From Acetobacteraceae bacterium (GTDB lineage Bacteria; Pseudomonadota; Alphaproteobacteria; Acetobacterales; Acetobacteraceae), in NCBI GenBank assembly GCA_027482245.1, contig JAIXWG010000004.1, positions 62,001-126,000 of the forward strand: a stretch of 64,000 bases of DNA, written 5' to 3'. This document shows positions 1-8,715 of this stretch, piece after piece; position 1 is the stretch's first letter; each line of letters begins with the position of its first letter. The position numbers were made by a program, and so were the translations under genes. The notes under the pieces were generated by a model. That model was given only the letters and a program-made list of their open reading frames with translations. It was not told the origin of the DNA and searched no databases.

Positions 1-734
1 CCTTCGCCACCAACCTCGGCGGCACGGTCGCGGTGCTGGAGGCGATGCGCGGCCTGGCGGGGCTTCGCGCCGCGGTGATCGTCACCTCCGACAAGGTCTA
101 TGCGAATGACAGCGCCGGCCGCGCCTTCGCGGAGGATGACCGGCTCGGCGGGATCGATCCCTACAGCGCCTCCAAGGCCGCGGCGGAACTGGCGGTCGCG
201 TCCTGGCGCGGCAGCTTCGCGGCCGAGCTGCCGCCGATCGCCACCGCGCGGGCGGGCAACGTCATCGGCGGCGGAGATTTCGGCACGGAACGCCTGGTGC
301 CGGACCTCGTCCGCGCCCTGGTCGCGGGACGCCCGCTGCCGCTGCGGCGCCCCGACGCGACGCGCCCCTTCCAGCATGTGCTGGACGTGCTGCGCGGCTA
401 CCTCATGCTGGCGGAACGCCTGGCCTCGGGCAGCGCGCCGGCATCGATCAACCTCGGCCCGCGTGACGGGGAGCTTTCCGTCCGCGGCCTGCTGCAACAC
501 TGGGAAACGGCGACGGGCATGCGCGTGGAGTGGCAGGCGGTGGAAGGCCCCGTGATGGAGGAATCGAAGCGGCTCGCGCTCGATTCATCGCTGGCGGAGC
601 GCGCGCTCGGCTGGTCGCCCCGGCTCGATACGCCGCGCGCCATCGCGGAAACCGCCGCCTGGTACGCTGCGTGGCAGCGGGGCGAGGACATGGTGGCCGT
701 GAGCGACGCCGCGATCCGCGCGGTGCTGGCATGA
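1..734 (+). CDS. rfbG: CDP-glucose 4,6-dehydratase-like protein, 5' end outside the window
   Basis: This is the C-terminal part of an extended short-chain dehydrogenase. The reading frame is open from base 3, so the start lies upstream. It would convert CDP-glucose to CDP-4-keto-6-deoxyglucose, a precursor of branched and dideoxy sugars. The motif VTSDKVYAN and the catalytic Y-x3-K (bases 162-176, YSASK) fit this family, as does the GGxDPYS context typical of RfbG rather than of RmlB. The stop overlaps the next start (ATGA), so the gene is coupled to a sugar methyltransferase. It could be a related NDP-sugar dehydratase, because the substrate cannot be read from this fragment. Confidence 0.75.
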   Translation, partial: FATNLGGTVAVLEAMRGLAGLRAAVIVTSDKVYANDSAGRAFAEDDRLGGIDPYSASKAAAELAVASWRGSFAAELPPIATARAGNVIGGGDFGTERLVPDLVRALVAGRPLPLRRPDATRPFQHVLDVLRGYLMLAERLASGSAPASINLGPRDGELSVRGLLQHWETATGMRVEWQAVEGPVMEESKRLALDSSLAERALGWSPRLDTPRAIAETAAWYAAWQRGEDMVAVSDAAIRAVLA

Positions 735-1963
735 ACGCGGGCGCCACGCGCATCACCGCCTGCCGCGCCTGCGGCGCCAGGCTCGGCGCGGTGTTCTGCG
801 ACCTCGGCACCATGGCGGTGGCCAATTCCTACGTGCCGCCCGACCGGGCCGATGCGCCGGAGCCCGTTTTTCCGCTGCGCGCCATGGTGTGCGAGGGCTG
901 CCGCCTCGTGCAGCTCGACACCATCGTCGATGCGGTCGGCATCTTCACAGACTATGCCTATTTCTCCTCCGCCTCCTCCTCCTGGCTCGACCATGCGACG
1001 CGCTCCTGCAGCGCGATGACGCAGCTTCTGTCGCTGGGGGCGGACAGCTTCGTCGTCGAGGTCGCGAGCAATGACGGCTACCTGCTCCGCAACTTCGTGG
1101 CATCCGGCATCCCCTGCCTCGGCGTGGAGCCCGCCGCCAATGTCGCCGCCATTGCGAACGAGGCGGGGGTGCCGACGGAGGTCTTCTTCTTCGGCGCGGA
1201 CAGCGCGCAGGACCTGGTGGCGCGGCGCGGCCATGCGGACCTGGTCGTCGCCAACAACGTGCTGGCGCATGTGCCTGATGTGAACGACTTCGTCGCGGGG
1301 ATGGCAATCCTGGCGGGGTCGCGCGGCATGGTCTCGATCGAATGCCCGCACCTCGTCACCCTCGTCGATGGCGTGCAGTTCGACACGATCTACCACGAGC
1401 ACTACGCCTACTGGTCGCTGCTGAGCATGGAGGCGTTGCTGGCGCGCCACGGCCTTGCCGTGGTCGATGTGGAAAGGCTCCCGACGCATGGCGGGTCGCT
1501 CCGCGTCATGGCGCGCCAGGCGCCGGCCGCATCCTCCGACGCCGTGGTGGCGCTGCGGGCGGAGGAGGGGGCGAGGGGCCTCCACACCGACGCCTTCTAC
1601 GAAGGTTTCGAGGCGCGGGTGCGGGAGGTTCTGGACGGGCTGCGCGCCTGGCTGGCGGCGGGCGAAGGCCGCCGCGTCGGCGCCTATGGCGCGGCGGCCA
1701 AGGGCAACACGCTGCTGAACGCGGCGGGCGTCAAGGCGCCCGCGATCCTCGCCGTCGCGGATCGCAGCACCGCCAAGCAGGGCCGCCTGCTGCCCGGCAG
1801 CCACATCCCGGTGGTGACGCCGGAGGCGCTGCTGGCGATGGGCCTCGACGACATCCTTGTCCTGCCCTGGAACATCGCCCCCGAGATCGCGTCCGGCCTG
1901 CGTCGTGGCGGCTTCACCGGGCGCCTGGTCACCGCCGTGCCGCGCATCACCGAGCTGCCGTGA
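731..1963 (+). CDS. SAM-dependent sugar C-methyltransferase
   Basis: The 410-residue protein has the three-part layout of NDP-sugar C-methyltransferases such as TylC3. An N-terminal zinc site is formed by C11, C14, C54 and C57. A SAM-binding core follows, with EVASNDGYLL near residues 110-119. The C-terminal domain carries YHEHYAYW near residue 221 and GAYGAAAKGN further on. It would add a branch methyl group to a 4-keto-deoxysugar. It starts inside the stop of the dehydratase gene and ends inside the GTG start of an epimerase gene, so the genes form one translation-coupled set making an unusual branched deoxysugar. Confidence 0.85.
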   Translation: MNAGATRITACRACGARLGAVFCDLGTMAVANSYVPPDRADAPEPVFPLRAMVCEGCRLVQLDTIVDAVGIFTDYAYFSSASSSWLDHATRSCSAMTQLLSLGADSFVVEVASNDGYLLRNFVASGIPCLGVEPAANVAAIANEAGVPTEVFFFGADSAQDLVARRGHADLVVANNVLAHVPDVNDFVAGMAILAGSRGMVSIECPHLVTLVDGVQFDTIYHEHYAYWSLLSMEALLARHGLAVVDVERLPTHGGSLRVMARQAPAASSDAVVALRAEEGARGLHTDAFYEGFEARVREVLDGLRAWLAAGEGRRVGAYGAAAKGNTLLNAAGVKAPAILAVADRSTAKQGRLLPGSHIPVVTPEALLAMGLDDILVLPWNIAPEIASGLRRGGFTGRLVTAVPRITELP

Positions 1964-2481
1964 GGTTCCGCGCCACCGCGATCCCCGGCGTGGTGAAGGT
2001 GCTGGCCGATCGCGCCCGCGACGCGCGCGGTGCCTTCCTGCGCAGCTGGTGCGCGGAACGTTTCGCGGAGGCCGGAATCGACTTCACGCCGACCCAGGCA
2101 AGCCTGTCGGAGAACCCGCACCGCCACACGCTGCGCGGGATGCATTGGCAGGCGGCGCCGGCGGCGGAGCAGAAGCTGGTGCGCTGCGTGCGCGGCGCGG
2201 TCTTCGACGTGGCACTCGACCTTCGCGCGGATGGCGGATTGCGGCATGAGGCGGTGGTGCTGTCCGCGGAGGAGGGCAACGCCTTGTTCATCCCGCAGGG
2301 CTGCGCCCATGGCTTCCTGACGCTGACCGATGACGCGCTGGTCGAATACCTGATCGACGCGCCCTACACGCCGGCCCTGGCGCGCGGCGCGCGGTGGGAC
2401 GACCCGGCCTTCGCCATCCCCTGGCCCGCCGTGCCGGCGGTGATCGGCGACCGCGACCGGGCCTGGCCGCTGCATGGCTGA
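1960..2481 (+). CDS. rfbC: dTDP-4-dehydrorhamnose 3,5-epimerase family protein
   Basis: A 173-residue cupin-fold epimerase, the normal length for RmlC/RfbC. Visible family signatures are LRGMHWQ (the catalytic His is in LRGxH), FDVALDLR and IPQGCAHGFLTL. It would epimerise C3 and C5 of a 4-keto-6-deoxysugar nucleotide. GTG at 1960 is chosen as start because it overlaps the preceding stop as GTGA. The 3' end overlaps the next gene by 8 bases. In this context the substrate is more likely the CDP-linked or C-methylated sugar than dTDP-rhamnose; that is inference. Confidence 0.85.
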   Translation: MRFRATAIPGVVKVLADRARDARGAFLRSWCAERFAEAGIDFTPTQASLSENPHRHTLRGMHWQAAPAAEQKLVRCVRGAVFDVALDLRADGGLRHEAVVLSAEEGNALFIPQGCAHGFLTLTDDALVEYLIDAPYTPALARGARWDDPAFAIPWPAVPAVIGDRDRAWPLHG

Positions 2482-3325
2482 GCGCCTGCTGCTGACTGGC
2501 GCCAGCGGCTTCGTCGGCCGCGCGCTGGCCGCGCCGCTCGCGGCGCGAGGGTTCGAGGTGCATGCGGTGGCCGGCCCGCTCCGCGCCAACCTGCTGGAGG
2601 AGGCCGAGCAGGCCGCGCTGCTGCGCGACGTGAAGCCCACGGTGATCGTCCACGCCGCCTGGTATGTCGCGCATGGCCGCTTCTGGACGGCGCCCGAGAA
2701 CACCGACTGGCTGGACGCCTCGACGGCGCTGGCGCGCCGCTTCGCGGAGCAGGGCGGCCGCCGCTTCATCGGCATCGGCAGCTGCGCGGAATACGCGACG
2801 GAGCCCGAGGCGGCGCTCTGGCCCGAAAGCCGCGCGGTGGCGCCGACGACCCCCTACGGCATCGCGAAGGCGACCCTCAGCGCCCGCCTGATGGCGCTGG
2901 AGGGCCTCTCCGTGGCCTGGGCGAGGCTCTTCCACCTCTTCGGCGCGGGCGAGCATCCGGACCGGCTGGTGCCCTCCGTCATCGCGGCGCTGCGGCAGGG
3001 GCGGGAGGCACGCTGCGCCTCCGGCCGCCCGGTCCGCGACTTCGCCAGCACGGGCTTCGTGGGGGAGGCGATCGCGGCGCTGACGGCCAGCGCGGTCACC
3101 GGCCCCGTGAACATCGGCGCGGGCGAGGGACGGTCTATCCGCGACCTAGTGGAGACGCTGGCGCGCCTAGCCGGCCGCCCCGACCTGCCGCGCTTCGGCG
3201 CCCTGCTGGACCGGCCGGGGGAGGTGCCGGTGATGGTCGCGGACACCACGAGGCTGCGCCAGGAGGTCGGCTTCACCGCGCCCGCCGGGACGGACGCCGC
3301 GCTGGCCGCGCTTTTCAGCCCCTGA
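2474..3325 (+). CDS. NAD(P)-dependent sugar epimerase/reductase (extended SDR)
   Basis: The 283-residue protein begins with the Rossmann motif GASGFVG (residues 9-15). It carries GSCAEY as the serine-containing loop and TTPYGIAKA as the catalytic Y-x3-K. It probably reduces or epimerises the 4-keto group as the last step of the deoxysugar pathway made by the three genes before it. The start overlaps the epimerase gene by 8 bases. It converges on the amidase gene, with an 11-base overlap at the 3' ends. Its exact substrate is unknown. Confidence 0.8.
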   Translation: MAERLLLTGASGFVGRALAAPLAARGFEVHAVAGPLRANLLEEAEQAALLRDVKPTVIVHAAWYVAHGRFWTAPENTDWLDASTALARRFAEQGGRRFIGIGSCAEYATEPEAALWPESRAVAPTTPYGIAKATLSARLMALEGLSVAWARLFHLFGAGEHPDRLVPSVIAALRQGREARCASGRPVRDFASTGFVGEAIAALTASAVTGPVNIGAGEGRSIRDLVETLARLAGRPDLPRFGALLDRPGEVPVMVADTTRLRQEVGFTAPAGTDAALAALFSP

Positions 3326-4709
3326 TCGGAGGCGCCGCGACGACGCCCGCGTGTTCCAGCGCCGCCGCCACGCGGAACAGCACATCCTCCCGCCACGGCG
3401 CCGCGATCAGCTGCACGCCGATCGGCAGCCCGTTCGGCGTGCCGGCGACGGAGGGATCGGCCAGCGGCACCGCCAGCACCGGCAGCCCGATGCAGGAGAT
3501 GGGCTGGGTGAAGACGCCGAGGTTGGGGCGGATCGGCACCAGCTCCCCCTCCAGCTCGATATTCGCCTGGCCGATCGGCGTTGCGGCAAAGGGCGTCGCG
3601 GGCGCGATCAGGATGTCGGTCTCGGCGAAGAGCTTCAGGACCGAGGCGCGATAATCCGCGCGCAGCCGCTGCGCCTGCGTCACCCAATGCGCGGGCAGCA
3701 TGGCGCCGGCCAGGAAGCGGTCGCGCGTGCCGGGATCGAAGTCGGCGGCGCGCGTCCGCAGGTCCGACATGTGCAGGTTGCCGCCCTCTGCCATGGTGAT
3801 CAGGAAGGCGGCCGCGCGGCCGCGCGCGGCATCCGGCACCACCATCCGCCGCGTGGCGCCGAGCACGCGGGCAATCGCCTCCACCGCCGCGAAGGCCTCC
3901 GCATGGCCGTTGCGGGCGAAATGCCCGTCGGCGACGGCGAAGCGCAGGCCCTCAATGCCCGCGGCCAGGCGCGGCGTGACCGGCTCCAGCGGCTGGCGGG
4001 TCTGGGCGGGGTCCTCGGGGTCGAAGCCCTGCAGCACGTCATAGGCCAGCGCGAGATCCGCGACGTCCGCCGCGAAGGGGCCGAGATGGTCGAGCGAGGC
4101 GACGAAGGGATAGCTGCCGGCGCGCGACAGCCGACCATATGTCGGCTTCAGCCCGAAGATGCCGCAGAGCGACGAGGGCACGCGGATCGACCCGTTGGTG
4201 TCGCTGCCGAGCGTGATCGGCACCAGCCCCGCCGCCACCGCCGCCGCCGAGCCGCCGGAGGACCCGCCCGCGATGCGCGTCAGGTCATGCGGGTTGCGGC
4301 AGGGCCCGTCATGCGCGTTTTCCGTCGTGAAGCCATAGGCGTATTCGTCCATGTTGAGCGCGCCGGTGCAGACCGCGCCGGCGGCGGCCATCTTCCGCAC
4401 GAGGAAGCCGTCCCGCGTTGCGGGCGGGGCACCACGCTCGATCTTAGATCCCGCGAGTGTCGCGATACCCGCGAGGTCGAAGAGGTTCTTGACGGCATAG
4501 GGCACGCCGGCCAGCGGGCCGGGGTCGCGGCCGGCTGCGATGGCCTGGTCCACGGCCAGCGCTTCCGCCCGGGCGCGGGCGGCCGTGACCTCCGTGAAGG
4601 CGTTGTAGCGGGGATCGCGCGCGGCGATGTCGGCGAGCGCTTCCTCCGTCACCTCGATGGCGCGGCGGCGGCCGGTGCGGATGGCCTGGGCGGTGGCGGC
4701 GGCCCTCAC
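3315..4709 (-). CDS. atzE: AtzE-family amidohydrolase (amidase signature)
   Basis: A 464-residue amidase-signature enzyme with the full Ser-cisSer-Lys triad: K74 (in VKNLFDLAG), the cis-Ser in GGSSGG (150-151) and nucleophile S174 in the DTNGS motif. In Pseudomonas sp. ADP, AtzE hydrolyses 1-carboxybiuret in cyanurate breakdown and needs the small partner AtzG. A small AtzG-like gene lies immediately upstream here, overlapping as GTGA. That overlap and the family alignment set the GTG start at 4709. With a peptide-type importer in the same operon and no cyanurate or allophanate hydrolase in view, the substrate may be another imported amide. Confidence 0.85.
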   Translation of the reverse strand: MRAAATAQAIRTGRRRAIEVTEEALADIAARDPRYNAFTEVTAARARAEALAVDQAIAAGRDPGPLAGVPYAVKNLFDLAGIATLAGSKIERGAPPATRDGFLVRKMAAAGAVCTGALNMDEYAYGFTTENAHDGPCRNPHDLTRIAGGSSGGSAAAVAAGLVPITLGSDTNGSIRVPSSLCGIFGLKPTYGRLSRAGSYPFVASLDHLGPFAADVADLALAYDVLQGFDPEDPAQTRQPLEPVTPRLAAGIEGLRFAVADGHFARNGHAEAFAAVEAIARVLGATRRMVVPDAARGRAAAFLITMAEGGNLHMSDLRTRAADFDPGTRDRFLAGAMLPAHWVTQAQRLRADYRASVLKLFAETDILIAPATPFAATPIGQANIELEGELVPIRPNLGVFTQPISCIGLPVLAVPLADPSVAGTPNGLPIGVQLIAAPWREDVLFRVAAALEHAGVVAAPPIRG

Positions 4710-4888
4710 GGGCGGTACACCGGCGCGGGTTCCTGATGCACCGTCAGCGCCTTGCCCTCCACCAGCGCCGCCATGCGCGCGGCGAGGCGGAGGTTGGCGA
4801 TGACGCCCGGGCGATGGGCGGGGTCCACGGGCAGCGACAGCGCCGCCGCGGCGGCGTTCATCAGCGCCTCGGCCTGGTCGTCCGTCAT
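4706..4888 (-). CDS. atzG: AtzG-like small partner protein (DUF4089 type)
   Basis: A 60-residue helical protein with the conserved features of the DUF4089/AtzG family: a LPVDPAHRPGVIANL segment, then AARMAALVEG, and a C-terminal EPAPVYRP. AtzG is known to form a heterotetramer with AtzE and to stabilise it, much as GatC does for GatA. It overlaps the ABC ATPase gene upstream (ATGA) and the amidase gene downstream (GTGA), so all three are probably made at matched levels. It is easy to miss because of its length. Confidence 0.85.
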   Translation of the reverse strand: MTDDQAEALMNAAAAALSLPVDPAHRPGVIANLRLAARMAALVEGKALTVHQEPAPVYRP

Positions 4889-5907
4889 GGCGTCTCCTCC
4901 GCGTAGTGGCAGGCGGCTTCGCGGCCACCGCCGAAGCGGCGCAGCGCGGGCATCTCGACCCCGCAGCGATCCGTGCCCACGGGGCAGCGGCCATGGAAGC
5001 GGCAGGCATTCGGGTCGGGATCGATCGGGCTTTTCGGATCGCCCGCAAGGCGCAGCGCGCCATCCCGCACGCCATCGAGGCGCGGCACCGCCGCCACCAG
5101 CCCGCGCGTGTAGGGGTGCAGCGGGTTCTCGAACACCTGCGCCGCGGGCCCGACCTCGACGATGCGGCCGAGATACATGACGACGACGCGATCGCAGAGC
5201 AGCCGCACCACGTTCAGGTCGTGGCTGACGAAGACATAGGACATGCCGAGCGTCTCCCGCAGCCGCACCAGCAGCTGCAGGATCGTGACCTGGACCGAGA
5301 CGTCGAGCGCCGCCGTCGGCTCGTCCAGCACCAGCAGGTCCGGCCTGGTCGCGATGGCGCGGGCGATGCCGACGCGGGCGCGCTGGCCGCCCGAGAGTTG
5401 GTGCGGGAAGCGGTCCAGCAACTCTATCGGCAGGCCGCACAGCGTCGCCGCTTCCTCGACCTTCGCAGTCAGCGCCTCGCCCGTCACGCCCTTCAGCTTG
5501 CGCAGCGGGTCGGCGATGGCGTCGGCGGCGGTGAAGCGCGGGTTGATGCTCTCGCCCGCATCCTGGAAGACGATCTGGATGCGCGCGCGGTCTGCATCCC
5601 TCGCGAAGCGGCTGGCGGGCAGGTCGGCGAGTTCGCGGCTGCCGAAGCGGATGGAGCCGCTGGTCGGGTCCGTGAGTCGCGTCAGCAGCCGCACCAGCGT
5701 CGATTTCCCGCAGCCGGATTCACCGACCAGGCCGAGCGTCTCCCCGCGCGCCAGGGTGAAGGAGACATCGTCCACCGCATGGACGAGCGAGGGCTTGCCG
5801 CCGCCGAACCAGCCCTTGCGGCGCAACGGGAAGCGTTTCGTCAGTTCCGCCACGTCGAGCAGCGTGGAGCCGTCCGGGCCCGGGGGCGTGGGGTCGTTGC
5901 CGATCAT
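4885..5907 (-). CDS. Peptide-type ABC transporter ATPase (DppF/OppF type)
   Basis: A 340-residue ABC ATPase with Walker A GESGCGKS, signature LSGGQ and Walker B LLVLDEP. The C-terminal oligopeptide-type extension carries CRFHGRC and a further Cys. It energises the importer encoded by the four genes upstream. Starts further upstream exist in frame, but ATG 5907 overlaps the preceding stop as ATGA and leaves a normal DppF length. It sits between the second ATPase and the AtzG gene, which ties the importer to the amidohydrolase. Confidence 0.9.
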   Translation of the reverse strand: MIGNDPTPPGPDGSTLLDVAELTKRFPLRRKGWFGGGKPSLVHAVDDVSFTLARGETLGLVGESGCGKSTLVRLLTRLTDPTSGSIRFGSRELADLPASRFARDADRARIQIVFQDAGESINPRFTAADAIADPLRKLKGVTGEALTAKVEEAATLCGLPIELLDRFPHQLSGGQRARVGIARAIATRPDLLVLDEPTAALDVSVQVTILQLLVRLRETLGMSYVFVSHDLNVVRLLCDRVVVMYLGRIVEVGPAAQVFENPLHPYTRGLVAAVPRLDGVRDGALRLAGDPKSPIDPDPNACRFHGRCPVGTDRCGVEMPALRRFGGGREAACHYAEETP

Positions 5908-6866
5908 GCCGGGTTCCAGCAGGCGATGCGGTGCGCCGGTTCGATGTCCCGCCACACCAGCTTCGCGTCGCAGGCGGGCAGGCGGCGGTCGCAGCGCGCA
6001 GCGAAGCGGCAGGGCGGCAAATCGTCCCGCCGCAGGTCGGGCAGGTTGCCGGGGATGGAGCGCAGCGCGCTGAGTTCGCCCGCCGCCGTCGGCGTCGCGG
6101 CCAGCAGGCGGCGCGTATAGGGATGGCGCGGGTTCGCGAGCAGTGCCGCGGTCGGCGCATCCTCCACGATGTGGCCGGCATGCATGACCGCGATGCGCGC
6201 GCTGCGCTCCGCCGCCAGCGCCAGGTCATGGGTGATGAGGATGGTCGCCATCCCCGTCTCCGCCGCAAGCTTCGCCACGATGTCCATCACAACGGCCTGG
6301 GTCGTGACGTCGAGGCCGGTGGTCGGTTCGTCCGCGATCAGCAGGGCAGGGCGCGTGGCCACCGCGATGGCGATCATCACGCGCTGGCACATGCCGCCCG
6401 AGAGCTCGAAGGGATAGGCGTTCGCGCGGCGTACGGGATCGGGGATGCCGACCTGCTTCAGCATGTCGATGGCGCCCGCCATCGCGTCCCGCTTCGACAG
6501 GCCCGCATGGCGGCGCAGCACATCGGCGATCTGCTGGCCGATCGGGCGGATCGGGTTCAGCGCCGCGCGCGGATTCTGGAAGATCATCGCCGCGCGCCTG
6601 CCACGGATGCGGGCGAGGTCGGCGGGGGAGGCGGCCGTCAGGTCTACGCCCTCCAGCACCGCGCGGCCCTTGGTGATCCGCCCCGCCGCATCCAGCAGGC
6701 CGAGCAGCGCATAGGCGGTGACGGACTTGCCGGAGCCGGACTCGCCAACCAGCGCCATCGTCTCGCCACGCCCGACGGTGAAGGCGACGCGATCCAGCGC
6801 GCGGACGATGCCGGAGCGCGTGCGGAATTCGACGGAGAAGTCGGAGACCTCGAGGACCGCGCTCAC
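5904..6866 (-). CDS. Peptide-type ABC transporter ATPase (DppD/OppD type)
   Basis: A 320-residue ATPase with Walker A GESGSGKS, a variant signature LSGGMCQRV and the DppD-type C-terminal Cys-rich tail (CRFAARC). It pairs with the DppF-type subunit to form the motor of the importer. GTG 6866 is taken as start because it overlaps the permease stop as GTGA and leaves the family N-terminus intact. An upstream in-frame extension reads as out-of-frame permease sequence and is discarded. Confidence 0.9.
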   Translation of the reverse strand: MSAVLEVSDFSVEFRTRSGIVRALDRVAFTVGRGETMALVGESGSGKSVTAYALLGLLDAAGRITKGRAVLEGVDLTAASPADLARIRGRRAAMIFQNPRAALNPIRPIGQQIADVLRRHAGLSKRDAMAGAIDMLKQVGIPDPVRRANAYPFELSGGMCQRVMIAIAVATRPALLIADEPTTGLDVTTQAVVMDIVAKLAAETGMATILITHDLALAAERSARIAVMHAGHIVEDAPTAALLANPRHPYTRRLLAATPTAAGELSALRSIPGNLPDLRRDDLPPCRFAARCDRRLPACDAKLVWRDIEPAHRIACWNPA

Positions 6867-7711
6867 GTGCGCCTCCGGGGATCCACGATATCCCGCACGC
6901 CATCGCCCAGCAGGTTGAAGCAGAACACCGCCGTCATCAGCGTCGCACCCGGGAACAGCGCGACCCACCATTCGCCGGAGACGATGAAGGCCGCGCCTTC
7001 CGCCACCATGATCCCCCATTCCGGCGTCGGCGCACGAACGCCGAGCCCGATGAAGGACAGGCCCGCCGCGTTGAGGATGGCGTAGCCCATGGTGAGCGAC
7101 ATCTGCACCACCATGATCGGCATGATGTTCGGCCCGACCTGGCGCAGCAGCACGCCCATGTCGCGATGGCCCGCGATGCGGGCCGCGTCCACGAAGCCTG
7201 CCTCCCGCCGCTGCACCGTCTCCGCCCGCGCCACGCGGACATAAAGCGGAAAATTGATGATCGCCGTCGCCAGCACGATGTTCGGCACCGTGTTGCCCAG
7301 CGCGGCCACGATCGCCATGGCGAGGACGAAGAGCGGAAAGGCCATGATGGTGTCAGCCACGCGCCCCACCAGCTGGTCCACCCAGCCGCCGAAGAAGCCC
7401 GATGCGAGGCCGGCGAAGCCGCCCATGGCGAAGACCAGCGCGACGGAAGCCGCGGCGATGCCGAGGTCGAGCCGCGCCGCCACCAGCACGCGGGAGAAGA
7501 TGTCCCGCCCGATCTGGTCCGTGCCGAACCAGTGCAGCGCGGAGGGCGGTTGCAGCGCGCGCATCGTGTTGCTCGCCAGCGGATCGTAGGGCGCCAGAGA
7601 CGGCCCGAGGATCGCGGCACCCACGAAGAAGGCGAAGAGCAGCAGCGCCAGCCCCGTCACGGGATTCTCGCTGACGACGTGGCGCGCGTGGCGGAGGGTC
7701 GAGCTGCTCAT
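6863..7711 (-). CDS. Peptide-type ABC transporter permease (DppC type)
   Basis: A 282-residue inner-membrane permease with an N-terminal membrane anchor, the DppC-type segment APYDPLASNTMRALQPPSA (substrate-family hallmark after TM1) and HWFGTDQIGRD. The EAA-type loop for the ATPase is near the middle (AARIAGHRDMGVLLRQVGPN). About six membrane helices are expected. ATGA overlap with the upstream permease gene and GTGA overlap with the ATPase gene show tight coupling. Confidence 0.9.
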   Translation of the reverse strand: MSSSTLRHARHVVSENPVTGLALLLFAFFVGAAILGPSLAPYDPLASNTMRALQPPSALHWFGTDQIGRDIFSRVLVAARLDLGIAAASVALVFAMGGFAGLASGFFGGWVDQLVGRVADTIMAFPLFVLAMAIVAALGNTVPNIVLATAIINFPLYVRVARAETVQRREAGFVDAARIAGHRDMGVLLRQVGPNIMPIMVVQMSLTMGYAILNAAGLSFIGLGVRAPTPEWGIMVAEGAAFIVSGEWWVALFPGATLMTAVFCFNLLGDGVRDIVDPRRRT

Positions 7712-8715
7712 GAATAGCGCGCCCGCGGGTCGAGCGCCCGGTTCACCAGGTCGATGGTCAGGTTCAGCACCACGTAGAGGATCGCCATGGTCAGCACGAA
7801 GCCCTGCACCGGCGCGCCGTCGCTGGCGATCAGCGCCTCCACCGCATAGCTGCCGATGCCGGGCCAGGCGAAGACCTTCTCGACCAGCACATTGGCGCCG
7901 AGCAGGAAGGAGAAGACCATGCCGAGCGTCGTCACCACCGGCAGCAGCGCGTTGCGCAGCGCATAGGTCAGGATGATGGTGCGCGATGAAAGCCCCGACG
8001 CCCGCGCCGTGCGGATGAACTCCGCGCCGAGCACCGCGAGCATGGAGGCCCGCGTGATGCGCGCGATGGGGGCCAGCGCGAAGAGGCCGAGCGTGCAGGC
8101 CGGCAGGATGATCTGTGCCGCCGCGCTCTGCCAGGTCTCCCAGTCCCGCGCGATGGCGGCGTCGATCAGGTAGAAGCCGGTCACGAAGTTGGGGGCGGAG
8201 GCGAAGGCATCCAGCCGCCCGACCGGTGCCGGTGCCCAGCCCAGCAGGTAGTAGAAGACATAGACCAGCAGCAGCCCAGTGAAGAAGACGGGCAGGGAGA
8301 CGCCCGCCGTCACGACGATGCGGCAGAGATGATCGGCCAGCGACCCCTGCTTCACCGCCGCCAGCACGCCGAGCGGGATGGCGATGCCCATCGCGATCAG
8401 CAGCCCGAACAGCGTCAGCTCCGCGGAGGCCGGCAGCCGGTTCACGAGATCGACCAGCACCGGCTGCCCCGTCGTCAGCGACATGCCGAGGTCGCCGCGC
8501 AGCAGCGCCTGCACGTAGCTCCAGAACTGCTCTGGCAGCGGCCGATCGAGGCCGAGGGCCGCGCGGATCTGCGCGATGGATTCCGCGCTCGCGGTGGGCC
8601 CGGCGAAGTAGGTCGCGGTATCGCCGGGCAGCACGCGCGTCAGCACGAAGGTGACGACGATGACGGCGACAAGGGCGGGGAGCGACCCCGCCAGCCGCCA
8701 GAGAACCCCCCTCAT
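7708..8715 (-). CDS. Peptide-type ABC transporter permease (DppB type)
   Basis: A 335-residue permease. The N-terminus has the DppB pattern of a first membrane helix followed by VLPGDTATYFAGPTASAE and a periplasmic helix with ALGLDRPLPEQF. The EAA-like loop (ARASGLSSRTIILTYALRN) lies near residue 240. It forms the translocation pore with the DppC-type subunit. It begins within the last codons of the binding-protein gene. Confidence 0.9.
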   Translation of the reverse strand: MRGVLWRLAGSLPALVAVIVVTFVLTRVLPGDTATYFAGPTASAESIAQIRAALGLDRPLPEQFWSYVQALLRGDLGMSLTTGQPVLVDLVNRLPASAELTLFGLLIAMGIAIPLGVLAAVKQGSLADHLCRIVVTAGVSLPVFFTGLLLVYVFYYLLGWAPAPVGRLDAFASAPNFVTGFYLIDAAIARDWETWQSAAAQIILPACTLGLFALAPIARITRASMLAVLGAEFIRTARASGLSSRTIILTYALRNALLPVVTTLGMVFSFLLGANVLVEKVFAWPGIGSYAVEALIASDGAPVQGFVLTMAILYVVLNLTIDLVNRALDPRARYS